Assembly (NCBI GenBank): GCA_018711985.1
Contig: DVHS01000123.1
Location: forward strand, 1 to 13,225
Direction: 5' to 3'
Length of the DNA: 13,225 nucleotides
Source: Egerieenecus merdigallinarum
Lineage (GTDB): Bacteria > Bacillota > Clostridia > Christensenellales > Aristaeellaceae
Shown here: positions 1-6,672 of the stretch, piece after piece
Position numbering within the stretch: position 1 is the stretch's first letter
How the letters are laid out: each line of letters opens with the position of its first letter
Translations under genes and position numbers: made by a program
The notes under the pieces: model-generated
Seen by the model: only the letters and a program-made list of their open reading frames with translations
Databases searched by the model: none
What the model was told of the DNA's origin: nothing

Positions 1-15
1 CCGGTATAAATCGTA

Positions 16-21
16 TAGAAT
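16..21 (+). promoter_or_regulatory. Possible -10 element of the pur operon promoter
   Basis: TAGAAT matches the TATAAT consensus at five of six positions and lies in an AT-rich patch at the left edge. A start about 7-9 bases downstream would give a leader of roughly 155 bases before purE. The matching -35 box would fall just outside the window, so it cannot be checked. TATAAA at 5-10 is an alternative -10. Both are inference from consensus. Confidence 0.3.
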
Positions 22-40
22 GAATTGTATTGTTCGGAAA

Positions 41-100
41 GGGGTGTGCGTATGCGGGTTTGTTGGCAGGAACTGGACTGCCGATGGATGCGTGCGCCCC
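41..100 (+). promoter_or_regulatory. Long imperfect hairpin in the purE leader; candidate aptamer or attenuator domain
   Basis: Bases 41-53 can pair with 88-100 in a 13-bp stem of Watson-Crick and G-U pairs, beginning with GGGG/CCCC. Inside it, GGCAG (65-69) pairs with CTGCC (78-82) around an 8-base loop, and weaker G-U-rich pairs extend outward. Bases 54-59 remain as an asymmetric bulge. The block sits between the presumed promoter and an intrinsic terminator upstream of purE, the usual place for a purine-pathway riboswitch. I could not match it to the guanine/adenine, PRPP, ZTP or THF riboswitch cores, so the class is open. The pairing is visible in the sequence; the regulatory role is inference. 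Confidence 0.45.
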
Positions 101-189
101 GGAAAAAGACCATGGGGTTGTATACAAAGGACGGGGTATACCTTGTGATACCCTGTCCTTTTTTCACCCGAAAGGAAGGAAACCAATGA
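52..189 (+). CDS. Possible 45-residue leader peptide overlapping the purE start
   Basis: An ATG at 52 opens a 45-codon frame ending in a TGA at 187-189, which overlaps the purE ATG at 186-188 in an ATGA arrangement typical of translational coupling. A purine-rich stretch, GGAAAGGGG (36-44), lies 7 bases upstream and could act as a weak ribosome binding site. The peptide would be rich in Arg, Lys and Cys, and I recognise no family. The frame runs through both the long hairpin and the terminator, so a translating ribosome would disturb them. Against it: the purE frame is also stop-free across this leader, so open frames here may be chance, and an RNA-structure role is at least as likely. Confidence 0.25.
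   Translation: MRVCWQELDCRWMRAPRKKTMGLYTKDGVYLVIPCPFFTRKEGNQ
126..164 (+). terminator. Intrinsic terminator in the purE leader (attenuator)
   Basis: Bases 126-139 pair with 148-161 in a 14-bp stem with one G-U pair and an 8-base loop, followed by a T run (159-164). The purE ribosome binding site begins about 10 bases later, so this hairpin would stop transcription before purE rather than end an upstream gene's transcript. A competing pairing is visible: GTATAC at 120-125 can pair with GTATAC at 136-141, which would remove the top of the terminator's 5' arm. This is a short candidate antiterminator of 6 bp. Confidence 0.7.
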
Positions 190-671
190 AAAAAGTCGCG
201 GTAATTATGGGCAGCGACAGCGATTTGCCTGTGCTGAAGGGAGCCTTTGAAACCCTTCGACAGCTGAACATTCCCTTTGAGGCGCATGTTTATTCGGCGC
301 ATCGGACGCCTGCGGAGGCAGCTGCCTTTGCGTCCGCTGCGGCGGAGAACGGCTTTGGCGTGCTGATCGCTGCGGCAGGCAAGGCGGCGCACCTGGCCGG
401 GGCGCTGGCGGCGCAAACTGTGCTGCCGGTGATTGGCATTCCGGTGAAGTCCTCCACCCTGGATGGCCTGGATGCCCTGCTGTCCACGGTGCAGATGCCT
501 TCGGGCATGCCCGTGGCCACGGTGGCCATCGACGGCGCTGCCAACGCGGCGCTGCTGGCGGCGCAGATCCTGGCCGTGAGCGATGCCGAGCTGGCTGCCA
601 AGCTCCGTGCCATGCGGCAGAAGCAGCATGACGCCGTGGTGGAAAAGGACCGCAAGCTGGTTATTGACTAA
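186..671 (+). CDS. purE: N5-carboxyaminoimidazole ribonucleotide mutase, class I PurE
   Basis: Cytoplasmic PurE of 161 residues, a typical length. Class I members convert N5-CAIR, made by PurK, to CAIR. GSDSD (9-13) and SAHRTP (37-42, with the conserved catalytic His39) form the N-terminal ligand site. AAHL (67-70) is the region that marks class I proteins, and the VQMPSG segment (102-107) is also family-typical. Two positions differ from common bacterial sequences: Lys66, where Gly or Met is usual, and Ala72, where the HLPG motif normally has Pro. The ATG at 186 is chosen because it follows AGGAAGGA (173-180) and because the family begins with this MKKVAVIMG-like strand; the frame is open upstream to position 30 but that sequence is the structured leader. 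It is the first gene of the operon, directly behind the attenuator. No purK is present in the window. Confidence 0.96.
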   Translation: MKKVAVIMGSDSDLPVLKGAFETLRQLNIPFEAHVYSAHRTPAEAAAFASAAAENGFGVLIAAAGKAAHLAGALAAQTVLPVIGIPVKSSTLDGLDALLSTVQMPSGMPVATVAIDGAANAALLAAQILAVSDAELAAKLRAMRQKQHDAVVEKDRKLVID

Positions 672-704
672 GCATAGACAGAAGATTGAGGAGGAACAAA
701 AGCC

Positions 705-1415
<711 letters not shown>

Positions 1416-1416
1416 G

Positions 1417-2847
1417 ATGGACGTGATGGACAAGCTCCACGAGGAGTGCGGCGTGTTCGGCATTTTCCGTCAAGCGGGGGAGGGTGTGGTAGCGGAAGCC
1501 TACCACGCCCTTTACGCGCTCCAGCACCGGGGACAGGAAAGCTGCGGTATCGCCGTAAACAATGACGGGGTGATTTCCTGCTACAAGGATGTGGGCCTGG
1601 TCACGGAGGTTTTCACCCGGGATGTACTGGAAAAAATGGAAGAAGGCTCCATGGCGGTGGGGCATTGCCGCTATGGTACCACCGGCACCAAGAACCGCAA
1701 CAACGCCCAGCCTCTGCTGATTAACCATCTGAAAGGCGCTATGGCCCTGTGCCACAACGGCAACCTGACCAACGCTGCCGAACTGCGGGAGCAACTGGAG
1801 CTGAACGGCGCCATTTTCCATACCACCTCTGACAGCGAAGTGATCGCCTACACCATCACGCAGCAGCGGATTAAAACCGGCTCCATTGAGGAGGCGGTCC
1901 GGGCGGCCATGCAGGTGATCCAAGGGGCATACTCCCTGGTCATTATGAGCCCCACCAAGCTGCTCGCGGCCCGCGATCCTCGCGGCTTCCGTCCACTGTG
2001 CATGGGCAAAATCGGGGAGGACACCGTTTTTGCCAGCGAAAGCTGCGCCATGGACGCCATTGGCGCCACCTTTGTGCGGGACATCCTTCCCGGCGAGGTG
2101 GTGGTGGTTTCCAAGGAGGGCGTCAAGAGCTACCCGCCGGAGGAACAGGTGCCTTCCAGCCTGTGCGTGTTTGAGCACATTTATTTTGCCCGTCCGGACT
2201 CGGTGATCGACGGCGCGTCCGTGCATGAGGCCCGGGTACGCGCGGGGGCGTTCCTGGCCCTGGATCATCCGGTACAGGCGGACGTGGTCATCGGTGTGCC
2301 GGATAGCGGCAACGAGGCGGCCATCGGCTATGCCCGGCAGAGCGGTATTCCCTACGGCATCGGCTTTATCAAGAACAAGTACATCGGCCGTACCTTCATC
2401 CAGCCTGAGCAGAAGCAGCGGCAGAACGCCGTGCGCATCAAGCTCAACGCCGTGGCTGCCACCGTGCGGGACAAGCGCGTGGTCATGGTGGACGACTCCA
2501 TCGTTCGGGGCACCACCTCCGCCCATACGGTGGCCATTCTCCGGGAGGCGGGGGCCAAGGAAGTGCATGTGCGCTTCTCCGCGCCGCCCTTCCTGCATCC
2601 CTGCTACTTCGGCACGGATATTGACTCCACCGACAATCTGATTGCCGCGCATCACACCATTGAGGAGATCGGCCAGATCATCGGCGCGGACAGCATTGGA
2701 TTCTTGAGCCTGGAAGCCTGCGACAAGCTGGCGGTGGGGAGCCGCTGCGGCTTCTGCAAGGCGTGCTTCAGCGGGGAATATCCCGTAGAGCCGCCCAAGG
2801 CCGGACGCAAGCTGAAGTTTGAAACCCGATTGAGCGAAAAAGAGTAA
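1417..2847 (+). CDS. purF: Amidophosphoribosyltransferase (glutamine PRPP amidotransferase), Fe-S type
   Basis: PurF commits PRPP to the pathway by replacing pyrophosphate with glutamine-derived ammonia, giving phosphoribosylamine. The 476-residue protein has a 10-residue propeptide before Cys11 (ECGVFG), the nucleophile of the N-terminal Ntn glutaminase domain, as in the Bacillus enzyme that is processed to expose Cys. QHRGQES (36-42) and CHNGNLTN (112-119) are glutaminase motifs. The PRPP-binding loop is VVMVDDSIVRGTT (355-367). Cys250, Cys396 and the CxxC pair Cys447/Cys450 match the Bacillus-type 4Fe-4S ligands, suggesting an oxygen-sensitive enzyme. The ATG is one base after the purC stop with a weak G-rich site (1406-1410); an ATG at 1426 is a possible alternative, but it would leave a shorter propeptide. 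Confidence 0.98.
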   Translation: MDVMDKLHEECGVFGIFRQAGEGVVAEAYHALYALQHRGQESCGIAVNNDGVISCYKDVGLVTEVFTRDVLEKMEEGSMAVGHCRYGTTGTKNRNNAQPLLINHLKGAMALCHNGNLTNAAELREQLELNGAIFHTTSDSEVIAYTITQQRIKTGSIEEAVRAAMQVIQGAYSLVIMSPTKLLAARDPRGFRPLCMGKIGEDTVFASESCAMDAIGATFVRDILPGEVVVVSKEGVKSYPPEEQVPSSLCVFEHIYFARPDSVIDGASVHEARVRAGAFLALDHPVQADVVIGVPDSGNEAAIGYARQSGIPYGIGFIKNKYIGRTFIQPEQKQRQNAVRIKLNAVAATVRDKRVVMVDDSIVRGTTSAHTVAILREAGAKEVHVRFSAPPFLHPCYFGTDIDSTDNLIAAHHTIEEIGQIIGADSIGFLSLEACDKLAVGSRCGFCKACFSGEYPVEPPKAGRKLKFETRLSEKE

Positions 2848-2860
2848 GGAGGACCCCTGC

Positions 2861-3898
2861 ATGAAAAGCGAAAGCGCAAGCTATAAGGCCGCAGGTGTGG
2901 ATATTACCGCCGGTTACAAGGCCGTGGAGCTGATGAAGCGCCATGTGGCCCGGACCATGACAGCCGGGGTACTGGACGGCATCGGCGGCTTTGGCGGCAT
3001 GTTTGAGCTGAACTGCGAGGGCATCAAAAAGCCGGTGCTGGTCAGCGGCACCGACGGCGTGGGTACCAAGCTGAAAATCGCCATGCTGCTGGACCGTCAC
3101 GACACCATCGGCATCGACTGTGTGGCCATGTGCGTCAATGACGTTATCTGCTGCGGGGCCAAGCCGCTGGTTTTCCTGGACTATATCGCCTGCGGCCGGA
3201 ACATCCCCGAAAAGATCGCGCAGATCGTGGCCGGCGTGGCGGAGGGCTGCGTGCAGGCGGAGTGCGCCCTGGTGGGCGGCGAAACCGCCGAGCATCCCGG
3301 CATGATGCCCGAGGAGGACTACGACCTGGCGGGCTTCTCCGTGGGCGTGGTGGACAAGGAGAAGATCATCAATCGGGAAGAGATGCAGGCGGGGGATGTG
3401 ATTATTGCCCTGCCGTCCACGGGGGTGCATTCCAACGGCTTTTCCCTGGTGCGCAAGGTGTTCGGCATCGGGCAGGGGGGCGAGAACCGCGCCTATGCCG
3501 AGCTGGAGCAGCCTTTGTGGGAAACCCTGCTGACCCCCACCCGCATTTACGTGAAGCCCGTGATGAAGCTCCTTTCGCAGATTCGTCCCCGGGCCATCAG
3601 CCACATCACCGGCGGCGGCTTCTATGAGAACATTCCGCGGAGCCTCAAGGAGGGCATGACCGCCCGTATTGAAAAGGCCGCGGTAAAGACCTTGCCGATT
3701 TTCGACATCATTGCCCGGGAGGGCAACATCCCGGAGCGGGATATGTTCAACACCTTCAACATGGGCGTGGGCATGACCATCGCCGTGGCCAAGGCGGACG
3801 CGGACGCGGCGCTGGCGCTGCTGCGTGAGGGCGGCGAGCCCGGCGCATATATCCTGGGCGAGATCGTCCCCGGGGAAGGCGGCGTGGAGCTATGGTAA
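2861..3898 (+). CDS. purM: Phosphoribosylformylglycinamidine cyclo-ligase (AIR synthetase)
   Basis: PurM closes the imidazole ring, converting FGAM to AIR with ATP. It has 345 residues, the normal length. Visible motifs are SYKAAGVDI (7-15), the nucleotide-binding GTDGVGTKLK (63-72), an MCVNDVICCGA segment (90-100), GGETAEHPGMM (139-149) and HSNGFSLVR (190-198), and later a THHTGG-like ITGGGFYENIPR stretch. Together these identify the PurM/PurL/SelD/HypE ATP-binding superfamily and PurM specifically. AAGGAGG directly after the purF stop gives a strong ribosome binding site. The stop overlaps the purN start by 7 bases, which suggests translational coupling of the two. Confidence 0.98.
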   Translation: MKSESASYKAAGVDITAGYKAVELMKRHVARTMTAGVLDGIGGFGGMFELNCEGIKKPVLVSGTDGVGTKLKIAMLLDRHDTIGIDCVAMCVNDVICCGAKPLVFLDYIACGRNIPEKIAQIVAGVAEGCVQAECALVGGETAEHPGMMPEEDYDLAGFSVGVVDKEKIINREEMQAGDVIIALPSTGVHSNGFSLVRKVFGIGQGGENRAYAELEQPLWETLLTPTRIYVKPVMKLLSQIRPRAISHITGGGFYENIPRSLKEGMTARIEKAAVKTLPIFDIIAREGNIPERDMFNTFNMGVGMTIAVAKADADAALALLREGGEPGAYILGEIVPGEGGVELW

Positions 3899-4491
3899 AG
3901 ACAGCGGTGCTGGTATCCGGCGGGGGAACCAATTTGCAGGCCATCCTGGATGCAAAGGCCGCGGGGAAGCTGTCCCATGCACAGATCAGCCTGGTGGTGG
4001 CAAGCCGCCCCGATGCCTATGCCCTGGTGCGGGCCGAAAAGGCCGGGGTTCCCTGCGCCGTGTTGCGCAAGGGCAAGGAAAAGCCCATCGAGCAGTATGG
4101 TCGGGAGCTGCTGGAGCTGCTGCACAGCCATGGCATTGAGTTGGTGGTGCTGGCGGGCTTCCTGACCATTCTCCCGGAGAACGTGATTCAGGCGTACCCC
4201 AAGCGCATCCTGAACATTCACCCCAGCCTGATTCCCTCCTTTTGCGGGGCGGGCTTCTATGGCCTGAAGGTGCATGAGGCCGCCCTGGCCAAGGGGGTCA
4301 AGGTCACCGGAGCCACGGTACATTTTGTCAACGAGATTCCCGACGGCGGGGAGATCATCGCCCAGAAGGCGGTGGAGGTGCTCCCCGGAGACACGCCGGA
4401 AGTATTGCAAAAGCGGGTGATGGAGCAGGTCGAATGGATTCTGCTACCCCAGGCCGTGGAGGACGTGGCCCGCAGTCTTTGCCAGCAGTAA
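3892..4491 (+). CDS. purN: Phosphoribosylglycinamide formyltransferase 1 (GAR transformylase, folate-dependent)
   Basis: PurN transfers the formyl group of 10-formyltetrahydrofolate to GAR, giving FGAR. The 199 residues fit the family. SGGGTNLQAI (9-18) binds the substrate phosphate. Asn108 and His110 in NIHPSLIP (108-115) and Asp151 in PDGG (150-153) match the Asn-His-Asp catalytic set of the E. coli enzyme. The loop after HPSLIP reads SFCGAGFYG (116-124), where the E. coli enzyme has a different Lys-Tyr-Pro-Gly-containing loop; I recall this Cys-Gly form from Clostridia. Its ATG lies inside the last codons of purM (ATGGTAA). No formate-dependent PurT is in the window. Confidence 0.97.
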   Translation: MVKTAVLVSGGGTNLQAILDAKAAGKLSHAQISLVVASRPDAYALVRAEKAGVPCAVLRKGKEKPIEQYGRELLELLHSHGIELVVLAGFLTILPENVIQAYPKRILNIHPSLIPSFCGAGFYGLKVHEAALAKGVKVTGATVHFVNEIPDGGEIIAQKAVEVLPGDTPEVLQKRVMEQVEWILLPQAVEDVARSLCQQ

Positions 4492-4503
4492 GGAGGAAAC
4501 AGC

Positions 4504-5217
4504 ATGCAGCTGATGGAATTGAACACGCTTCTCAAGGAGAACGCCTATCCCGGCCGGGGCATCGTCCTGGGCCTGGACGAGACGGGGAAGAAGGCGGTGG
4601 TGGCCTACTTCATCATGGGCCGCAGCGAGAACAGCCGCAACCGCGTCTTTGTGGAAAAGGACGGGGGCATTATCACCAAGGCTTTCGATGAAAGCAAGAT
4701 GGTGGACCCCAGCCTGATTATCTATGCCCCTGTGCGCCTGTACAAGGATATGCTCATCGTTACCAATGGCGACCAGACGGACACCATCCATGATTACCTG
4801 AAAAAGGGCTTCACCTTTGAGGCGGCGCTTCGCACCCGCTGCTTTGAGCCGGACGCCCCCAACTATACCCCCCGCATCAGCGGACTGGTCCTGCGGGAAA
4901 AGGGCAAGCTGAGCTACCGGCTGTCCATCCTCAAGAGCGACGAGGGAGACCCCACCGCGCCCCAGCGCTTCTTCTTTGAATACGTGGGGGTGAAGCCGGG
5001 CGTGGGCCATTTCCTGCATACGTACAGCTGCGACGGCAATCCCATCCCCTCCTTTGGCGGCGAGCCGGAGAAGGTGACCCTGCGGGGCGACATTGACAGC
5101 TTTACCCAGGCGATGTGGGACAACCTGAACCCGGACAACAAGGTTTCCCTGTTCGTGCGGTTCATTGACCTGGGCAGCGGGGAAAGCGAAACCCGCATCG
5201 TAAACAAAAACGTGTAA
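4504..5217 (+). CDS. purO: IMP cyclohydrolase, archaeal PurO-like family
   Basis: This 237-residue protein most likely closes FAICAR to IMP, the last step of the pathway. It does not resemble the MGS-like N-terminal domain of PurH; it looks like the PurO-type cyclohydrolase first known from archaea (Pfam IMP_cyclohyd family, assigned from memory). Supporting segments are YPGRG (15-19), GRSENSRNR (39-47), VTNGDQTDTI (86-95), PNYTPRISG (119-127) and GVGHFLHTY (166-174). The Asn-Gly-x-x-Thr-Asp and Thr-Pro-Arg-Ile patterns are the most telling. Context is strong: the only AICAR transformylase in the operon, two genes on, lacks a cyclohydrolase domain. AGGAGG (4491-4496) lies 7 bases before the ATG. 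No signal peptide or membrane segment is apparent. Confidence 0.9.
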   Translation: MQLMELNTLLKENAYPGRGIVLGLDETGKKAVVAYFIMGRSENSRNRVFVEKDGGIITKAFDESKMVDPSLIIYAPVRLYKDMLIVTNGDQTDTIHDYLKKGFTFEAALRTRCFEPDAPNYTPRISGLVLREKGKLSYRLSILKSDEGDPTAPQRFFFEYVGVKPGVGHFLHTYSCDGNPIPSFGGEPEKVTLRGDIDSFTQAMWDNLNPDNKVSLFVRFIDLGSGESETRIVNKNV

Positions 5218-5233
5218 TAGGAGTGCGCAATCC

Positions 5234-5428
5234 ATGGCAGATCAAAGATTCAAGCGCTTTCAAACTCTGGAATCCGAAGAATCGCTGCTGAACGGCTCGG
5301 CCTGGGTGATCGTGGACGCCAGGACCGGCGTGCATTACCTGGTTTATAGTTACGGCCAGGGGACAGGCATCACGCCCCTGCTGGACGAAAACGGCCGGGT
5401 TGTGATCGACAAGGGCGACGTGAAGTGA
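5234..5428 (+). CDS. Small DUF6440-like protein of unknown function
   Basis: A 64-residue soluble protein whose function I do not know. The sequence resembles the small DUF6440 family as I remember it: a hydrophobic strand followed by DARTGVHYL (28-36), then a glycine-rich turn and GITPLLDENGR (45-55). It has no Cys pair, signal peptide or membrane helix. The ATG follows TAGGAGTG with suitable spacing, 16 bases after the cyclohydrolase stop, and the stop lies 23 bases before the transformylase start, so it is very likely a real, co-translated gene. Its position between the two enzymes that replace bifunctional PurH invites a role with them, but that is speculation; DUF6440-like proteins also occur in unrelated settings. 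Confidence 0.8.
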   Translation: MADQRFKRFQTLESEESLLNGSAWVIVDARTGVHYLVYSYGQGTGITPLLDENGRVVIDKGDVK

Positions 5429-5451
5429 GACAAGCTGAAGGAGGCATTTCC

Positions 5452-6627
5452 ATGGCAACGGAGCTGGAACTGAAATATGGCTGCAATCCCAATCAGAAAC
5501 CTTCCCGTATTTTCATGAAGGCGGGGGAACTTCCCCTGACGGTGCTCAATGGCAAGCCGGGGTATATCAATTTCCTGGACGCCCTGAATGGCTGGCAGCT
5601 GGTGCGGGAGCTCAAGCGCGCCACGGGCCTGCCCGCGGCGGCCTCCTTCAAGCATGTGAGCCCTGCGGGCGCGGCGGTGGGCCTTCCCCTGAGCGACACC
5701 CTGCGCAAGATCTACTTTGTGGGGGACAAGCCCCTTTCCCCCCTGGCCTGCGCCTATGCCCGGGCCCGCGGCGCGGACCGCATGTCCTCCTTCGGCGACT
5801 GGATTGCCCTGAGCGACGTGTGCGACCTGGAGACCGCCATGCTCATCAAGCCCGAGGTGTCCGACGGCATCATTGCCCCCGGCTATGCCCCGGAGGCCCT
5901 GGAGGTGCTCAAGGCCAAGCGCAAAGGTGGCTACAATGTGGTGCAGATTGACCCGGACTACCGTCCCGCGCCTGTGGAGCAAAAGGACGTGTTCGGCGTG
6001 ACCTTTGAGCAGGGGCGCAACGAGTTCGTCATTGACGAAGCCCTGCTGGAGGACATCGTAACCGCAAACAAGGCGCTGACCCCCGAGGCCAAGCGCGACC
6101 TGATGATCTCCCTGATTACCCTGAAGTATACCCAGTCCAATTCCGTATGCTATGTGAAGGACGGCCAGGCCATCGGCGTGGGCGCGGGCCAGCAGAGCCG
6201 CATCCACTGCACCCGTCTGGCGGGCCAGAAGGCGGACAACTGGTGGCTGCGCCAGCATGAGAAGGTGCTGAACCTGCCCTTTGTGGACAAGATCGGCCGT
6301 CCCGACCGGGACAACACCATCGACGTGTACATCTCCGACGAGGCGGACGAAGTCCTGGCCGAGGGCCGCTGGCAGCAGTTCTTCAAGACCCGTCCCGAGC
6401 CCCTGACCCGGGAGGAAAAGCGCGCCTGGCTGGATCAGCTCACCGGCGTGTCCCTGGGCAGCGATGCCTTCTTCCCCTTTGGGGACAACATCGAGCGCGC
6501 CCATCGCAGCGGCGTGCAGTATGTGGCGGAGCCCGGCGGCTCCATCCGGGATGATAACGTGATTGCCGTGTGCGACAGCTACGATATGGTGATGTGCTTC
6601 ACCCATATGCGCCTGTTCCATCATTGA
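5452..6627 (+). CDS. purH: Stand-alone AICAR transformylase (PurH C-terminal domain only)
   Basis: The enzyme formylates AICAR with 10-formyltetrahydrofolate to give FAICAR. At 391 residues it lacks the roughly 200-residue N-terminal IMP cyclohydrolase domain of ordinary PurH. LKYGCNPNQ (7-15) corresponds to the LRYGENPHQ start of the transformylase half. Lys67-His68 in ASFKHVSPAG (64-73) match the catalytic Lys-His pair. KYTQSNSV (225-232), the glycine-rich GVGAGQQSR (242-250) and SDAFFPFGDN (337-346) are conserved family blocks. The C-terminal MRLFHH end is complete. The ATG at 5452 is preferred over an in-frame GTG at 5425 because GAAGGAGG (5437-5444) sits 7 bases upstream of the ATG. The missing activity is presumably supplied by the upstream PurO-like protein. 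Confidence 0.95.
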   Translation: MATELELKYGCNPNQKPSRIFMKAGELPLTVLNGKPGYINFLDALNGWQLVRELKRATGLPAAASFKHVSPAGAAVGLPLSDTLRKIYFVGDKPLSPLACAYARARGADRMSSFGDWIALSDVCDLETAMLIKPEVSDGIIAPGYAPEALEVLKAKRKGGYNVVQIDPDYRPAPVEQKDVFGVTFEQGRNEFVIDEALLEDIVTANKALTPEAKRDLMISLITLKYTQSNSVCYVKDGQAIGVGAGQQSRIHCTRLAGQKADNWWLRQHEKVLNLPFVDKIGRPDRDNTIDVYISDEADEVLAEGRWQQFFKTRPEPLTREEKRAWLDQLTGVSLGSDAFFPFGDNIERAHRSGVQYVAEPGGSIRDDNVIAVCDSYDMVMCFTHMRLFHH

Positions 6628-6672
6628 TCGTTTCATAGGCCAAAGAACACGGATAATATTGGAGGAATACGC

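Noticed and set aside
41..164. Purine (guanine/adenine) riboswitch upstream of purE
   Set aside because: I could not find the conserved three-way-junction core or the paired loop sequences of that class; PRPP, ZTP and THF classes also did not match by eye. An Infernal search could overturn this.
30..185. N-terminal extension of PurE starting at TTG 30
   Set aside because: The extension would encode the hairpin and terminator region, and the PurE family starts at the ATG at 186, which has a good ribosome binding site.
5425..5451. GTG start adding nine residues to the AICAR transformylase
   Set aside because: It overlaps the stop of the small upstream gene and would place the strong GAAGGAGG site inside the coding region; the ATG at 5452 has correct spacing.
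6624..6657. Internal promoter ahead of purD (GATAAT at 6652-6657)
   Set aside because: The only -35-like hexamer, TTGATC at 6624-6629, is 22 bases away, which is too far, and no better box lies at normal spacing.
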